A stretch of 64,000 nucleotides of DNA from Mesorhizobium sp. 1M-11 (lineage in GTDB: Bacteria; Pseudomonadota; Alphaproteobacteria; Rhizobiales; Rhizobiaceae). The stretch covers positions 124,001 through 188,000 of the forward strand of contig NZ_LJSD01000054.1 in assembly GCF_001303895.1 (NCBI RefSeq). Direction: 5' to 3'. A program made the translations under genes and the position numbers. The notes beneath the pieces are model-generated. The model worked only from the letters and a program-made list of their open reading frames with translations. It did no database searches and had not been told where the DNA came from. Below, one piece after another: positions 26,720-35,575 of this stretch (positions are counted from its first letter, which is position 1; the number at the start of each line of letters is the position of its first letter).

Positions 26720-27421
26720 TCAGGCTTCGCGGAAGCGGTAGCCGACCCCGTAAAGCGTTTCGATCATCTCAAAGTCATCGTCGACGGCCTTGAACTTCTT
26801 GCGCAGCCGCTTGATGTGGCTGTCGATGGTGCGGTCGTCGACATAGACCTGCTCATCATAGGCCGAATCCATCAGCGCATCACGGCTTTTCACAACGCCC
26901 GGGCGCTGCGCCAGCGAATGCAGGATAAGGAATTCGGTGACGGTGAGCACCACCGGCTCGCCTTTCCAGGTGCAGGTGTGGCGCTCCTGGTCCATGACCA
27001 GCTGGCCGCGTTCCAGCGAGCGCGACGCCTGCGCAGGCGCCTTGGCCGCCGCTTCACGGGCACTGGTGCGGCGCAGAACCGCACGCACGCGTTCAACCAG
27101 CAGGCGCTGCGAGAAAGGCTTCTTGATGAAGTCGTCGGCGCCCATCTTCAGGCCGAACAGTTCATCGATCTCGTCGTCCTTGGACGTCAGGAAGATGACC
27201 GGAAGGTCGGTCTTCTGGCGCAGACGGCGCAGCAATTCCATACCGTCCATGCGCGGCATCTTGATGTCGAGGATGGCAAGGTTCGGCGGACGCGCCGCGA
27301 GCCCCTCGAGCGCGGATGCGCCATCCGTATAGGTTTCGACCCGGTATCCTTCCGATTCCAAAGCAATCGAAACAGACGTCAGGATGTTGCGGTCGTCATC
27401 GACCAGCGCGATTGTCGCCAT
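26720..27421 (-). CDS. chvI: Response regulator ChvI (OmpR family)
   Basis: 233 residues from MATIALVDDD, chosen because family members begin this way and GGGAG is 9 bases upstream; in-frame starts at 27439 and 27496 are possible. Receiver domain: acidic triad VDDD, phospho-acceptor Asp52 in AILDIKMPRMDG, Lys in FIKKPFSQ. The winged-helix DNA-binding domain ends IETLYGVGYRF. Heads the chvI-chvG-hprK operon. Confidence 0.96.
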   Translation of the reverse strand: MATIALVDDDRNILTSVSIALESEGYRVETYTDGASALEGLAARPPNLAILDIKMPRMDGMELLRRLRQKTDLPVIFLTSKDDEIDELFGLKMGADDFIKKPFSQRLLVERVRAVLRRTSAREAAAKAPAQASRSLERGQLVMDQERHTCTWKGEPVVLTVTEFLILHSLAQRPGVVKSRDALMDSAYDEQVYVDDRTIDSHIKRLRKKFKAVDDDFEMIETLYGVGYRFREA

Positions 27422-27629
27422 TTCAAGCGGCTCCCTCATGAGCGGGTGTCCCTTCATACGGTGGGAAGGGGCTTGTGCAGGACAAATTGGGTACAAAATG
27501 TGGCACGCCGCCAGCCGTCCTACATCGGCTAAGCGCTTATGTCCACAATGAGCCCTTCGCCATCACTTCGCCAAGATTGGACGACGCACCTCTCGCAATG
27601 CTTTGGCACCGGCCCGGGAATTTTTTGCT

Positions 27630-27670
27630 TTTAAACGATTTAAACATCTTTCAAATTTTTTAAATCGATT
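27630..27670. promoter_or_regulatory. AT-rich operator/promoter region of pckA with two palindromes
   Basis: TTTAAA-CGA-TTTAAA (27630-27644) and AATCGATT (27663-27670, within TTTAAATCGATTAAAG) stand 103-144 bases before the pckA ATG in a strikingly AT-rich patch. CG-centred A/T-armed palindromes are the usual operator form of LacI-family regulators, and a LacI-family protein (PckR) controls pckA in Sinorhizobium; the link is inference. Confidence 0.45.
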
Positions 27671-27772
27671 AAAGATTTGATATCGTTTGCCTTTTCTGAT
27701 TTTGGCCTTTTTCCGAGGCTTGGATCGCCCGATCTGACGCAACCACCGAAACGGCAATCAAGGAGAATATCG

Positions 27773-29383
27773 ATGGCGGAACGCGGCAAGCGTAACCCCG
27801 CATGCGGACTCGAGGCGATTGGCCTGAAGACGTCTGGCACGGTGCGCTACAATTTCGGCGCTGCCGAGCTCTACGAGGAAGCGCTGCGTCGCAACGAGGC
27901 GAAGTTGACGGCTCACGGCGCCCTGGTCGCCGAGACCGGCCAGCACACCGGCCGTTCACCCAAGGACAAGTTCGTGGTGCGCGACGCCAGGACTGAAAAC
28001 ACCGTCTGGTGGGGCAATAATAAGGCAATCACCCCCGAGCAGTTCGACACGCTGCTTGCCGACTTCCTGGCGCATGCGGCCGACAAGGATCTTTATGTAC
28101 AGGATCTCGTCGGCGGCGCCGATACCGAGCTCAGCCTGCCGACCCGCGTCATCACCGAATTCGCCTGGCATTCGCTGTTCATCCGCAACCTCTTGATCCG
28201 CCCGGAGACGGAAGCGCTCGCCGGTTTCCTGCCGAAGATGACGATCATCGATCTGCCGTCCTTCCGCGCCGATCCCGCCCGCCACGGCGCGCGGACCGAA
28301 ACCATGATCGCACTCGATCTTACGCGCATGATCGTTCTGATCGGTGGCACGTCCTATGCCGGCGAGATGAAGAAATCGGTGTTCACGGCGTTGAACTACC
28401 TGTTGCCGGAGCAGGGCGTCATGCCGATGCATTGCTCAGCCAATGAGGGTGCGGACGGCGATGCCGCCGTGTTCTTCGGCCTGTCGGGGACGGGCAAGAC
28501 CACGCTTTCGGCCGATCCGTCGCGTACGCTGATCGGCGACGACGAGCACGGCTGGGGACCGCATGGCATCTTCAACTTCGAGGGTGGCTGCTATGCCAAG
28601 ACCATCAAGCTGTCGGCAGAGGCGGAGCCGGAGATCTTCGCAACCACCCGGCGCTTCGGCACCGTCCTGGAAAACGTCATCCTTGACGACCAGCGCGTGC
28701 CGGATTTCGACGATGGCCGGCTGACAGAGAACACGCGTTGCGCCTATCCGCTGAATTTCATTCCGAATGCCAGCGCCAGCGGCCGCGCCAACCATCCCAA
28801 GAACATCATCATGCTAACGGCCGATGCCTTCGGCGTGATGCCGCCGATCGCGAAGCTGACCCCTGCACAGGCGATGTACCACTTCCTGTCCGGCTACACC
28901 GCCAAGGTAGCCGGCACGGAAAAGGGCGTGACCGAGCCGGAAGCCACCTTCTCGACCTGTTTCGGCGCACCTTTCATGCCGCGCCATCCTTCGGAATACG
29001 GCAATCTGCTGCGTGAGCTGATCGCTCTTCATGGCGTCGATTGCTGGCTGGTCAACACAGGCTGGACCGGCGGCGCCTATGGCACCGGCCGGCGCATGCC
29101 GATCAAGGCGACCCGTGCGCTGCTCACAGCCGCGCTGAACGGCTCCCTCAACCAGGCCGAATTCCGCACCGATCCGAATTTCGGCTTCGAGGTGCCGGTG
29201 GCTGTGGAAGGCGTCGACGGCGCCATTCTCGATCCACGCTCGACCTGGGCCGACAAGCTCGGCTATGACCGCCAGGCCGCCAAGCTGGTTGGCATGTTCA
29301 TCGACAATTTCGGCAAGTTCGAAGATCACGTCGACGCGGCCGTGCGCGGTGCGGCCCCACGTGTACAGGAAGCTGCGGAATAG
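27773..29383 (+). CDS. pckA: Phosphoenolpyruvate carboxykinase (ATP)
   Basis: 536 residues from the ATG at 27773, which has AAGGAGAA upstream; the frame is open further 5' but without a ribosome-binding site. Motifs: TGRSPKDKF, NYLLPEQGVMPMHCSAN, kinase-1a loop GLSGTGKTT, the metal-site sequence DDEHGWGPHG, and the adenine-binding region around GGAYGTGRRMPIKATR. It converts oxaloacetate and ATP to PEP, the first gluconeogenic step, essential for growth on C4-dicarboxylates and important in bacteroids. The preceding promoter region holds two palindromes. Confidence 0.97.
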   Translation: MAERGKRNPACGLEAIGLKTSGTVRYNFGAAELYEEALRRNEAKLTAHGALVAETGQHTGRSPKDKFVVRDARTENTVWWGNNKAITPEQFDTLLADFLAHAADKDLYVQDLVGGADTELSLPTRVITEFAWHSLFIRNLLIRPETEALAGFLPKMTIIDLPSFRADPARHGARTETMIALDLTRMIVLIGGTSYAGEMKKSVFTALNYLLPEQGVMPMHCSANEGADGDAAVFFGLSGTGKTTLSADPSRTLIGDDEHGWGPHGIFNFEGGCYAKTIKLSAEAEPEIFATTRRFGTVLENVILDDQRVPDFDDGRLTENTRCAYPLNFIPNASASGRANHPKNIIMLTADAFGVMPPIAKLTPAQAMYHFLSGYTAKVAGTEKGVTEPEATFSTCFGAPFMPRHPSEYGNLLRELIALHGVDCWLVNTGWTGGAYGTGRRMPIKATRALLTAALNGSLNQAEFRTDPNFGFEVPVAVEGVDGAILDPRSTWADKLGYDRQAAKLVGMFIDNFGKFEDHVDAAVRGAAPRVQEAAE

Positions 29384-29431
29384 GCTGCGCAACGCTCCTA
29401 TCTTAATCCGCCTCCAACGGGCCCGGCTCAG

Positions 29432-29507
29432 TGCATGACCCCAGTTTTGGGGTCATGCAGAGTGCTGGAGCGGTCCCTTGCGCGTCCGAAAGGACGCGCG
29501 GCGCTCC
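29432..29507. repeat. Palindromic repeat pair downstream of pckA
   Basis: First unit: TGCATGACCCC (29432-29442) and GGGGTCATGCA (29449-29459), an 11-bp perfect stem with a 6-base loop. Second unit: GCGCGTCC-GAAA-GGACGCGC (29480-29499) inside GGAGCG/CGCTCC arms (29467-29472/29502-29507), followed by a T-rich CCTTTTCTTTTTG. The second may also terminate pckA transcription. Both have the style of rhizobial intergenic repeats. Confidence 0.65.
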
Positions 29508-29552
29508 GGGTCGGGCCTTTTCTTTTTGTCGCCGCCGCGCCATCACTGCGTC

Positions 29553-29990
29553 ATGGCAAACGAAGACATCATCGCGGTGAGCGCGGAGGCGGTCATCCAT
29601 CCGGACGACCTCGAGGAGAGCTTCATCCGTTCTTCCGGCCCCGGCGGGCAGAACGTCAACAAAGTCGCCACCGCAGTGCAGTTGCGCTTCAACGCGGCGC
29701 TTGCGACAGGCCTGTCCGAGCGCGTGCGCGATCGCGTGATACGCTTTGCCGGCCAGCGCGCCACCAAGGACGGTGTCATCGTCATCGAAGCGGGCCGCTT
29801 CCGCACGCAGGAGCAGAACCGCGCCGACGCGCGTTCCCGATTGGTGGCGTTGGTCGCCAAGGCAGCCGAACCGCCACCGCCGCCGCGCAAGAAGACCAAG
29901 CCCAGCAAAGGCGCGATCGAACGGCGGCTAAAGAGCAAGGCCGGGCGTTCAACGGTGAAAAAGCTGCGCGGCAGGGTTGGCGAAGAATAA
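29553..29990 (+). CDS. arfB: Ribosome-rescue peptidyl-tRNA hydrolase ArfB
   Basis: 145 residues from MANEDIIAVSAEAVIHPDD. The GGQ catalytic motif is in SSGPGGQNVNKVATAVQLRF, and the C-terminal tail is basic (KKTKPSKGAIERRLKSKAGR), which in ArfB/YaeJ enters the empty mRNA channel of a stalled ribosome. It frees nascent chains from non-stop complexes. The frame is open 25 codons further upstream, but that segment is palindromic-repeat sequence. Confidence 0.92.
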   Translation: MANEDIIAVSAEAVIHPDDLEESFIRSSGPGGQNVNKVATAVQLRFNAALATGLSERVRDRVIRFAGQRATKDGVIVIEAGRFRTQEQNRADARSRLVALVAKAAEPPPPPRKKTKPSKGAIERRLKSKAGRSTVKKLRGRVGEE

Positions 29991-30078
29991 CCGGCAAATT
30001 CCGGTTGAGCGGAATGTGATAAAAGACGAACCGCCATTTCGCCCTATCTCTTTGTTTTGAAGCGTTATTTTGCCCTAA

Positions 30079-30105
30079 AGCATGCAATCTTTCGGGGATC
30101 ATGCT
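30079..30105. repeat. Short palindromic intergenic repeat remnant
   Basis: AGCATG (30079-30084) and CATGCT (30100-30105) flank CAATCTTTCGGGGAT. It resembles a reduced copy of the AGCATGATCC...GGATCATGCT palindromes common between rhizobial genes. It lies in the 186-base arfB to kbp spacer, where no gene is seen. Confidence 0.45.
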
Positions 30106-30176
30106 CTAAGTGACTTCCCATCGAAGCTTTCTGATGCAAGGTTGGCGCTCCCGCTCAACAGGCATGGAGGCCTCCA

Positions 30177-30647
30177 ATGGGAATTTTCGATTTCGTCAAA
30201 GGCGTCGGCAAGAAGCTCGGCATTGGCGACGATGAGGAAGCAGCACCTGACGCAGGCACGCTGAAGAAAGAGCTGGATTCGCACAAGCTCGGCACGGATG
30301 GCGTCCAGGTCGAGATCAAAGGCGACACGGCTGTGCTGAAGGGCGAGGTCAAGGACCAGTCGATCTTCGAGAAAGCGGTGATTGCCGTCGGCAACACGCT
30401 GGGTGTCTCGAAAGTGCAGGCGGACGAGCTCAAGGTCGGCGCCGATACCGCCACCGCAGCACCCGCCAATGCCCCCGTATTCTATACGGTGAAGAAGGGC
30501 GACAATCTCTGGAAGATCGCCGAGGCGCAGTATGGCAAGGGCAAGGGTGCCAAGAACACGCTGATCTTCGAGGCCAACAAGCCGATGCTCACCCACCCCG
30601 ACAAGATCTATCCGGGTCAGGTTTTGCGCATCCCTGAGCTGTCCTGA
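30177..30647 (+). CDS. BON-LysM protein (Kbp/YgaU-like)
   Basis: 156 residues: an N-terminal MGIFDFVKGVGKKLG, a BON domain (about 28-90, VQVEIKGDTAVLKGEVKD) and a C-terminal LysM domain (about 100-154, FYTVKKGDNLWKIAEAQYG...IYPGQVLRIPEL). No signal peptide. E. coli Kbp with this architecture is a cytoplasmic potassium-binding protein; that role here is by homology. Preceded by AGGCCTCCA with GGAGG 8 bases before the ATG. Confidence 0.9.
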   Translation: MGIFDFVKGVGKKLGIGDDEEAAPDAGTLKKELDSHKLGTDGVQVEIKGDTAVLKGEVKDQSIFEKAVIAVGNTLGVSKVQADELKVGADTATAAPANAPVFYTVKKGDNLWKIAEAQYGKGKGAKNTLIFEANKPMLTHPDKIYPGQVLRIPELS

Positions 30648-30753
30648 TCCGCGAAACGGACCAGAACAATGACACGGCGGCTTTCGGGTCGCCGTTTTTC
30701 GTTCGTGGATCCATTGTTATCCTCGAACGCGAGACGAATCCGGAACCATCATC

Positions 30754-31368
30754 ATGCTCGTCCTGCCCAAAGGCGTCCGCCACATGCCTGGCTACCTTCC
30801 GCGGCCGGCCCAGGAGGCCTTGGTCGAAGCCGTACGCACCGTCGTGCAGGAAGCGCCGCTTTACGTGCCGGCAATGCCGCGCACCGGCAAGGAGATGAGC
30901 GTGCGCATGACCAATTGCGGCACGCTTGGCTGGGTAACGGACAAGGAGAACGGCTATCGCTATCAGGCCGTGCATCCGGTGACCGGAAAGCCATGGCCGG
31001 TCATCCCGGAAAGCCTGCTCGCCCTGTGGCGTGAGGTTTCAGCCTATCCGCACCCGCCGGAGGCCTGCCTCGTCAACTTCTACACGGCCGACGCCAAGAT
31101 GGGGCTGCATCAGGACCGCGATGAGGTTGAATTCGCAGCGCCGGTCGTCTCGATCTCGCTCGGCGACGATTGCCTGTTCCGTGTCGGGCAGACGGTGCGC
31201 GACGGCAAGACGGTCTCGTTCCGGCTGAAATCGGGCGACGTCGTTGTGCTGGGCGGCGAAGGGCGCCTCGCCTTCCATGGCGTCGATCGCATCTATCCCA
31301 TGACTTCGGCACTGCTGAAGAACGGCGGCCGGATCAATCTGACGCTGAGGCGGGTGACACAGCCGTAG
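30754..31368 (+). CDS. alkB: Alkylated DNA repair dioxygenase AlkB
   Basis: 204 residues. The Fe(II) ligands are visible as HQDRDE (His, Asp) and FHGVDR (His); the 2-oxoglutarate arginine is in RINLTLRRV. The nucleotide-recognition lid WRE...NFYTADAKMGLHQD and the substrate region (RMTNCGTLGW) match bacterial AlkB. It removes methyl groups from 1-methyladenine and 3-methylcytosine. No Ada box was spotted upstream. Confidence 0.93.
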   Translation: MLVLPKGVRHMPGYLPRPAQEALVEAVRTVVQEAPLYVPAMPRTGKEMSVRMTNCGTLGWVTDKENGYRYQAVHPVTGKPWPVIPESLLALWREVSAYPHPPEACLVNFYTADAKMGLHQDRDEVEFAAPVVSISLGDDCLFRVGQTVRDGKTVSFRLKSGDVVVLGGEGRLAFHGVDRIYPMTSALLKNGGRINLTLRRVTQP

Positions 31369-31450
31369 CGCGGCTCATCGCAAGTTCTCTATAGACAGTC
31401 CACATCCAGTTCGGGGATCGTCTCGCCATCGAATCGCTGCGGTGGTGGGC

Positions 31451-32599
31451 ATGGGCAAGACCGGGCGCAATCTCAAACTATCTCTTCTTGCATTGGGCCT
31501 GGCTCATCTCGTCGGCTTTTTGGCATACAAAAGCAGCGAGCTGAGCGGCATCAACGGATTGCTTAATGCCGATGGCAGGCCTGTTGGTGACGACTTCATC
31601 AATCTGTGGACGGTGGCCCGCATGGAGCTGTCGGGCCAGGCAGGTAAAATCTATTCCATTGCCGACTTCGAAGCCTATCAGGCGACACTGGTAGGCGGAG
31701 CCGAACTTGGCCTGCGCCTGTGGGCCTATCCACCACACTCCTTGCTTCTTGTTTGGCCGTTTGGGCTCATCGGCTATTATCCGGCACTCGCCATATGGTC
31801 AGCGCTCGGCCTTATCCTGCTCTTCATCGGCGCGCGGCGGTTTGGTTTCAATCGGCTCGAGACTGCCGTCCTGCTCACGTCCCCGGCCACGGTCCTGAAC
31901 CTCTATTATGGTCAGAGCGGCAGCCTCGTCACCGGACTCGTGCTGCTGGCACTGTCGGCCCGAACGTCACGCGACGCAATTCCAACCATCGCCGCCACCG
32001 TGCTGACGATCAAACCGCAAGGCGGTTTCTTGCTGCCTCTGCTTTGGGGTGTCGAACGCCGCTGGTGGATGATCCTCTGGACAGCGTTTCTAACGGTGCT
32101 TTTCCTGGGTTCCTCGATAGCCATTTTCGGAATCGAAACATGGCGCACCTATCTGGGTGACACCCTGCCGAAACTCAGTGAGCTCGAACGGAATGGCACT
32201 GGACCTTTCATGGCCATGATACCGTCCGTGTTCATGGCCATGCGGATCGTGACGGGGCAGTCCGATATCGCCATAGCAGCCCATGCCGTCTTCGCCATCG
32301 CGATCGGCATTGCTTTCGTTTGGCGCCTTTGGCGTGTGTCCGACCCCGAGCGGCGAGCTGCCCTGCTGCTGCTGGCGACGGTTCTGATAACCCCTTACAT
32401 ACACAACTACGATCTTGCGCTGTTGCTGTGCGGCGCTCTCCTCGTCGCGCGGCGCCCCTGGGTCGCTGGCAGCGGCCCATTCAAAGCAGAACTGCCGATT
32501 ATCTTTGCCTGGATGATTCCTCAGCTCGTGCTTTTTCTCAACATGGCGGGCGTGCCGATCTCCCCGCTGTTGATCCTGCCGCTTCTTTTCCTCGCGTGA
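31451..32599 (+). CDS. GT87/DUF2029-type multispanning glycosyltransferase
   Basis: 382 residues from the ATG at 31451 (GTG at 31442 is possible; both have weak ribosome-binding sites). About ten hydrophobic segments. The early DDFINLWTVARMELSGQAGKIY segment, with an acidic pair after TM1, and AYPPHSLLLVWPFGLIGYYPALAIWS are the pattern of polyprenyl-phosphate-mannose-dependent GT87 enzymes. Such proteins add a sugar to a periplasmic or lipid acceptor. Monocistronic, convergent with coaA. Confidence 0.75.
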   Translation: MGKTGRNLKLSLLALGLAHLVGFLAYKSSELSGINGLLNADGRPVGDDFINLWTVARMELSGQAGKIYSIADFEAYQATLVGGAELGLRLWAYPPHSLLLVWPFGLIGYYPALAIWSALGLILLFIGARRFGFNRLETAVLLTSPATVLNLYYGQSGSLVTGLVLLALSARTSRDAIPTIAATVLTIKPQGGFLLPLLWGVERRWWMILWTAFLTVLFLGSSIAIFGIETWRTYLGDTLPKLSELERNGTGPFMAMIPSVFMAMRIVTGQSDIAIAAHAVFAIAIGIAFVWRLWRVSDPERRAALLLLATVLITPYIHNYDLALLLCGALLVARRPWVAGSGPFKAELPIIFAWMIPQLVLFLNMAGVPISPLLILPLLFLA

Positions 32600-32628
32600 C
32601 CCGAGGATCGGCCGTCAACAAGCACAAC

Positions 32629-33612
32629 CTAGAGCTTCCGCAGCGCCACTTCCTCGACCAGATGATTGGCGCCCTTGCGCAGGATGAGATCGGCGCGCGG
32701 GCGCGTCGGCAGGATGTTCTCGCGCAGGTTCTTCAGGTTGATGTTGGCCCAAAGCCCCTCGGCGATGGCGCGAGCGGCGGTCTCCGACAGCTGCGAATAG
32801 CGATGGAAGAAGGATTCCGGATTGCGGAACGCGGTCTCGCGCAGCCGCATGAAGCGGGCGATGTACCACTCGTGGATCAAATCCTCCTCGGCATCTATGT
32901 AGATCGAGAAGTCGAAGAAATCCGACAGGAACGGCACGAACTTGCCGTCCATCGGCAGCCTGCCGGGCTGCAGCACGTTGATGCCTTCGAAGATCAGGAT
33001 ATCCGGCCGGTCGATGGTGACATAAGCGCCAGGCAGCACGTCATAGGTGAGGTGCGAATAGAGCGGCGCGCGCACGTCGCGTTCGCCCGATTTGATCGAC
33101 GACAGGAACCGCAGCAGCGCGCCGACATCATAGCTGTCCGGAAAGCCCTTGCGCTCCATCAGCCGGTCGCGGCGCAGCACCTCGTTGGGAAGGAGAAAAC
33201 CATCGGTGGTGACCAGGTCGACCTTCGGGCTCGACGGCCAGCGCGCGAGCAGCTCCTTCAGCACGCGCGCGGTAGTCGACTTGCCGACCGCCACGGAACC
33301 GGCGATGCCGATGATGTAAGGCGTCTTGACCACGCTTGCCTTGTTGAAGAAGGCCCGGCGCTGGCGAAACAGCATCTGGCTGGATTCGACATGCGCCGAA
33401 AGCAGGCGCGACATCGAAAGGTAGATGCGCGTCACCTCTTCCAGGTCGACCGGGTCGTTCAGCGAACGCAGCCTGTCGATCTCGTCTCGACCAAGCGTCA
33501 TTGGCGTGTCGGCGCGGAACTTGGCCCAATCATCGGCGGAAAAGAACAGATAGGGAGAGTATTTCTCGGTCGGCGTGAGCTGATCCATCGAGGTCCCCGC
33601 CCTTTCCAGCAT
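32629..33612 (-). CDS. coaA: Type I pantothenate kinase
   Basis: 327 residues with the P-loop GSVAVGKST, the FDFSIYIDAEEDLIHEWYIARF region and FFHRYSQLS typical of prokaryotic CoaA. It phosphorylates pantothenate, the committed step of CoA synthesis. Start at ATG 33610-33612 overlaps the hisE stop (TGATG); an ATG eight codons downstream with GGGGA in front is an alternative. It is the last gene of the his cluster, a usual rhizobial arrangement. Confidence 0.95.
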   Translation of the reverse strand: MLERAGTSMDQLTPTEKYSPYLFFSADDWAKFRADTPMTLGRDEIDRLRSLNDPVDLEEVTRIYLSMSRLLSAHVESSQMLFRQRRAFFNKASVVKTPYIIGIAGSVAVGKSTTARVLKELLARWPSSPKVDLVTTDGFLLPNEVLRRDRLMERKGFPDSYDVGALLRFLSSIKSGERDVRAPLYSHLTYDVLPGAYVTIDRPDILIFEGINVLQPGRLPMDGKFVPFLSDFFDFSIYIDAEEDLIHEWYIARFMRLRETAFRNPESFFHRYSQLSETAARAIAEGLWANINLKNLRENILPTRPRADLILRKGANHLVEEVALRKL

Positions 33613-33929
33613 CAGTCCCGCGAAGCCTTCTCGGCGATGCCTGAACGCCCGGTCCGGCGTTTAAGTTCCGCAAGCACCTCATCCAGCGGCACACCGGCGA
33701 TGCCGAGCACCACCAGCCAATGATAGAGAAGATCGGCGCTTTCCGAAACGAGCCCCTGCCGGTCGCCCTTGATGGCTGCGATGACGGTTTCGACGGCTTC
33801 TTCACCGAGCTTTTGCGCGGCTTTGTCCATGCCGCGCGCATAAAGCTTGGCCGTCCACGATTCCGGGTCGCCGGAATGCGCGCGCTCGTGGATGGCCGCT
33901 TCGAGGTCGGAAAGCGAAAAGCCAGTCAT
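33612..33929 (-). CDS. hisE: Phosphoribosyl-ATP pyrophosphatase
   Basis: 105 residues: SWTAKLYARGMDKAAQKLGEEAVETVIAA with the E-E-x-x-E-type metal site of HisE, then ESADLLYHWLVVLG. It hydrolyses PR-ATP to PR-AMP, step 2 of histidine synthesis. HisI (the cyclohydrolase) is not fused and not in the window. It starts 9 bases after the hisF stop. Confidence 0.96.
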   Translation of the reverse strand: MTGFSLSDLEAAIHERAHSGDPESWTAKLYARGMDKAAQKLGEEAVETVIAAIKGDRQGLVSESADLLYHWLVVLGIAGVPLDEVLAELKRRTGRSGIAEKASRD

Positions 33930-33938
33930 AACCGCCGT

Positions 33939-34733
33939 TTAAGACCCTTTGGACAGCGAGTCGAGTCGCATCGGCAGACCAGCCGCCGCCATATGCCGCT
34001 TGGCCTCGGCAATCGTGTAGGTGCCGAAGTGGAAGATCGACGCGGCAAGCACGGCAGTGGCATGGCCATCGCGGATGCCGGCGACCATGTGATCGAGAGT
34101 GCCGACACCACCGGAAGCAATCACCGGCGCGCGAACCGCGTCCGCGACAGCGCGCGTCAGGGCGATATCGTAACCCGCCTTCGTACCGTCGCGGTCCATC
34201 GAGGTCAGCAGGATCTCGCCGGCGCCGAGATTGACGACCTTGGCCGCGAATTCGACCGCATCGATGCCGGTCTTTTCACGGCCGCCATGGGTGAAGATCT
34301 CCCAGCGGTCGGCTTCGCCCGCCGCCGACACCTTCTTGGCGTCGATGGCAACGACGATGCACTGGTTACCGAACTTGTCGGCGGCTTCCGCCACGAAGGA
34401 GGGGTTCTTAACGGCCGCGGTGTTGATCGAAACCTTGTCGGCGCCGGCAAGCAGCAATTTGCGGATATCGGCCACCTGACGCACGCCCCCGCCGACCGTC
34501 AGCGGCATGAAGCACTGTTCGGCAGTGCGGGCGACGACATCGAAGATGGTTTCGCGGTTATCGGATGAGGCGGTGATGTCGAGGAAGCAAAGCTCGTCGG
34601 CGCCGGCCGCGTCATAGGCCTTGGCGGCTTCCACCGGATCGCCGGCATCGACTAGGTCGACGAAATTGACGCCCTTCACCACGCGGCCGTCTTTGACGTC
34701 CAGGCACGGGATGACTCTTGCCTTCAGTGTCAA
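33939..34733 (-). CDS. hisF: Imidazole glycerol phosphate synthase cyclase subunit
   Basis: 264 residues, (beta/alpha)8 barrel. The first catalytic Asp is in IPCLDVKDGRVVKGVNFVD, and the second is in LLTSMDRDGTKAGYD. Phosphate-binding loops GGGVR and ASGGVGTLDH are present. It works with HisH to make IGP and AICAR. It starts at TTG (34731-34733), overlapping the arginase-like stop as TTGA. Confidence 0.97.
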   Translation of the reverse strand: MTLKARVIPCLDVKDGRVVKGVNFVDLVDAGDPVEAAKAYDAAGADELCFLDITASSDNRETIFDVVARTAEQCFMPLTVGGGVRQVADIRKLLLAGADKVSINTAAVKNPSFVAEAADKFGNQCIVVAIDAKKVSAAGEADRWEIFTHGGREKTGIDAVEFAAKVVNLGAGEILLTSMDRDGTKAGYDIALTRAVADAVRAPVIASGGVGTLDHMVAGIRDGHATAVLAASIFHFGTYTIAEAKRHMAAAGLPMRLDSLSKGS

Positions 34734-35575
34734 AGAACGGCCTCCTTTTCCACCGTGGCAAGCAGGTCGGTGAGCAGTTGCCCCACCAATGGTGGTACTT
34801 CAGCCTGTGCATCGAAGGCCGGGTCGTAAGCCGAGATGGTGATGCCCACAACAGGCACGTCCTTGGCCATGATGCAGGCCGCGCGGCGCAGCTGTACCGG
34901 ATTTGGACCGCCTTCCGTCGTGTAACGGTTGGCCTGCAATTCGTTCGGATCATGCACGTCGAGGTCGATATGCATGTGGGTGCGGGTCGCGCCGGCCGCT
35001 TTCAGCTTGGTGACCGCTCCGACGGCGCCACCGCATTCAGTGCGGATGACAGGCAGTGTCTCCAGAAGCGTTTTTTCGTCCGGGTCGAGATCGCGTGCAT
35101 TGACCAATATGCAGCGCGACGGATCGACCGGCTTGAAGCCGGGTATCTCCAGTGCCATCGGTTTCCAGCACAGGCCGAGCAGCGTCGACAGCGCCATGCC
35201 ATCAAGGAAACCATAGATCGAGGTCTCGGGTGTGTTGAGGTCGCCGTGCTGGTCGGCCCAGATGACGGAATCGGCGTCCTCGCCGGCAACGGCGCCCGAG
35301 GCTGTCAGGCAGTTGCCTGTCAGCACCACAGGAAACCGGCCATCTTCCCGCACGGCGCGTATCTTGTCGGCGACCGCGTTGCAGACTGCGAATCCCGTGG
35401 CGATCTCGCGACCCTGCTCGTCACCGACCTTGCCGATATCTTCCACGTCGACTTCGTGACCGGCAAGCGTCAGCGCCTCGACCAGTCCGCCGGCGATCAG
35501 CGCGTCGGGCCCTTGGCCGCAGCCACCATGGAAATGGCCACTGTCATAGGAGGCCAGGATAATCGACAGTTTCAC
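34730..35575 (-). CDS. Arginase/ureohydrolase-fold protein embedded in the his operon
   Basis: 281 residues from a GTG (35573-35575) that overlaps the hisA stop as GTGA. Ureohydrolase motifs: WADQHGDLN (Asp108, His110, Asp112) and HIDLDVHDP (Asp204, Asp206) supply five of the usual six Mn ligands. The first motif, normally GGDHS, reads TGNCLTA: Cys89 (TGC at 35309-35311) replaces the ligand His. A guanidino- or formimino-hydrolase is possible; the location suggests a link to histidine metabolism, but the substrate cannot be assigned. Confidence 0.82.
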   Translation of the reverse strand: MKLSIILASYDSGHFHGGCGQGPDALIAGGLVEALTLAGHEVDVEDIGKVGDEQGREIATGFAVCNAVADKIRAVREDGRFPVVLTGNCLTASGAVAGEDADSVIWADQHGDLNTPETSIYGFLDGMALSTLLGLCWKPMALEIPGFKPVDPSRCILVNARDLDPDEKTLLETLPVIRTECGGAVGAVTKLKAAGATRTHMHIDLDVHDPNELQANRYTTEGGPNPVQLRRAACIMAKDVPVVGITISAYDPAFDAQAEVPPLVGQLLTDLLATVEKEAVL

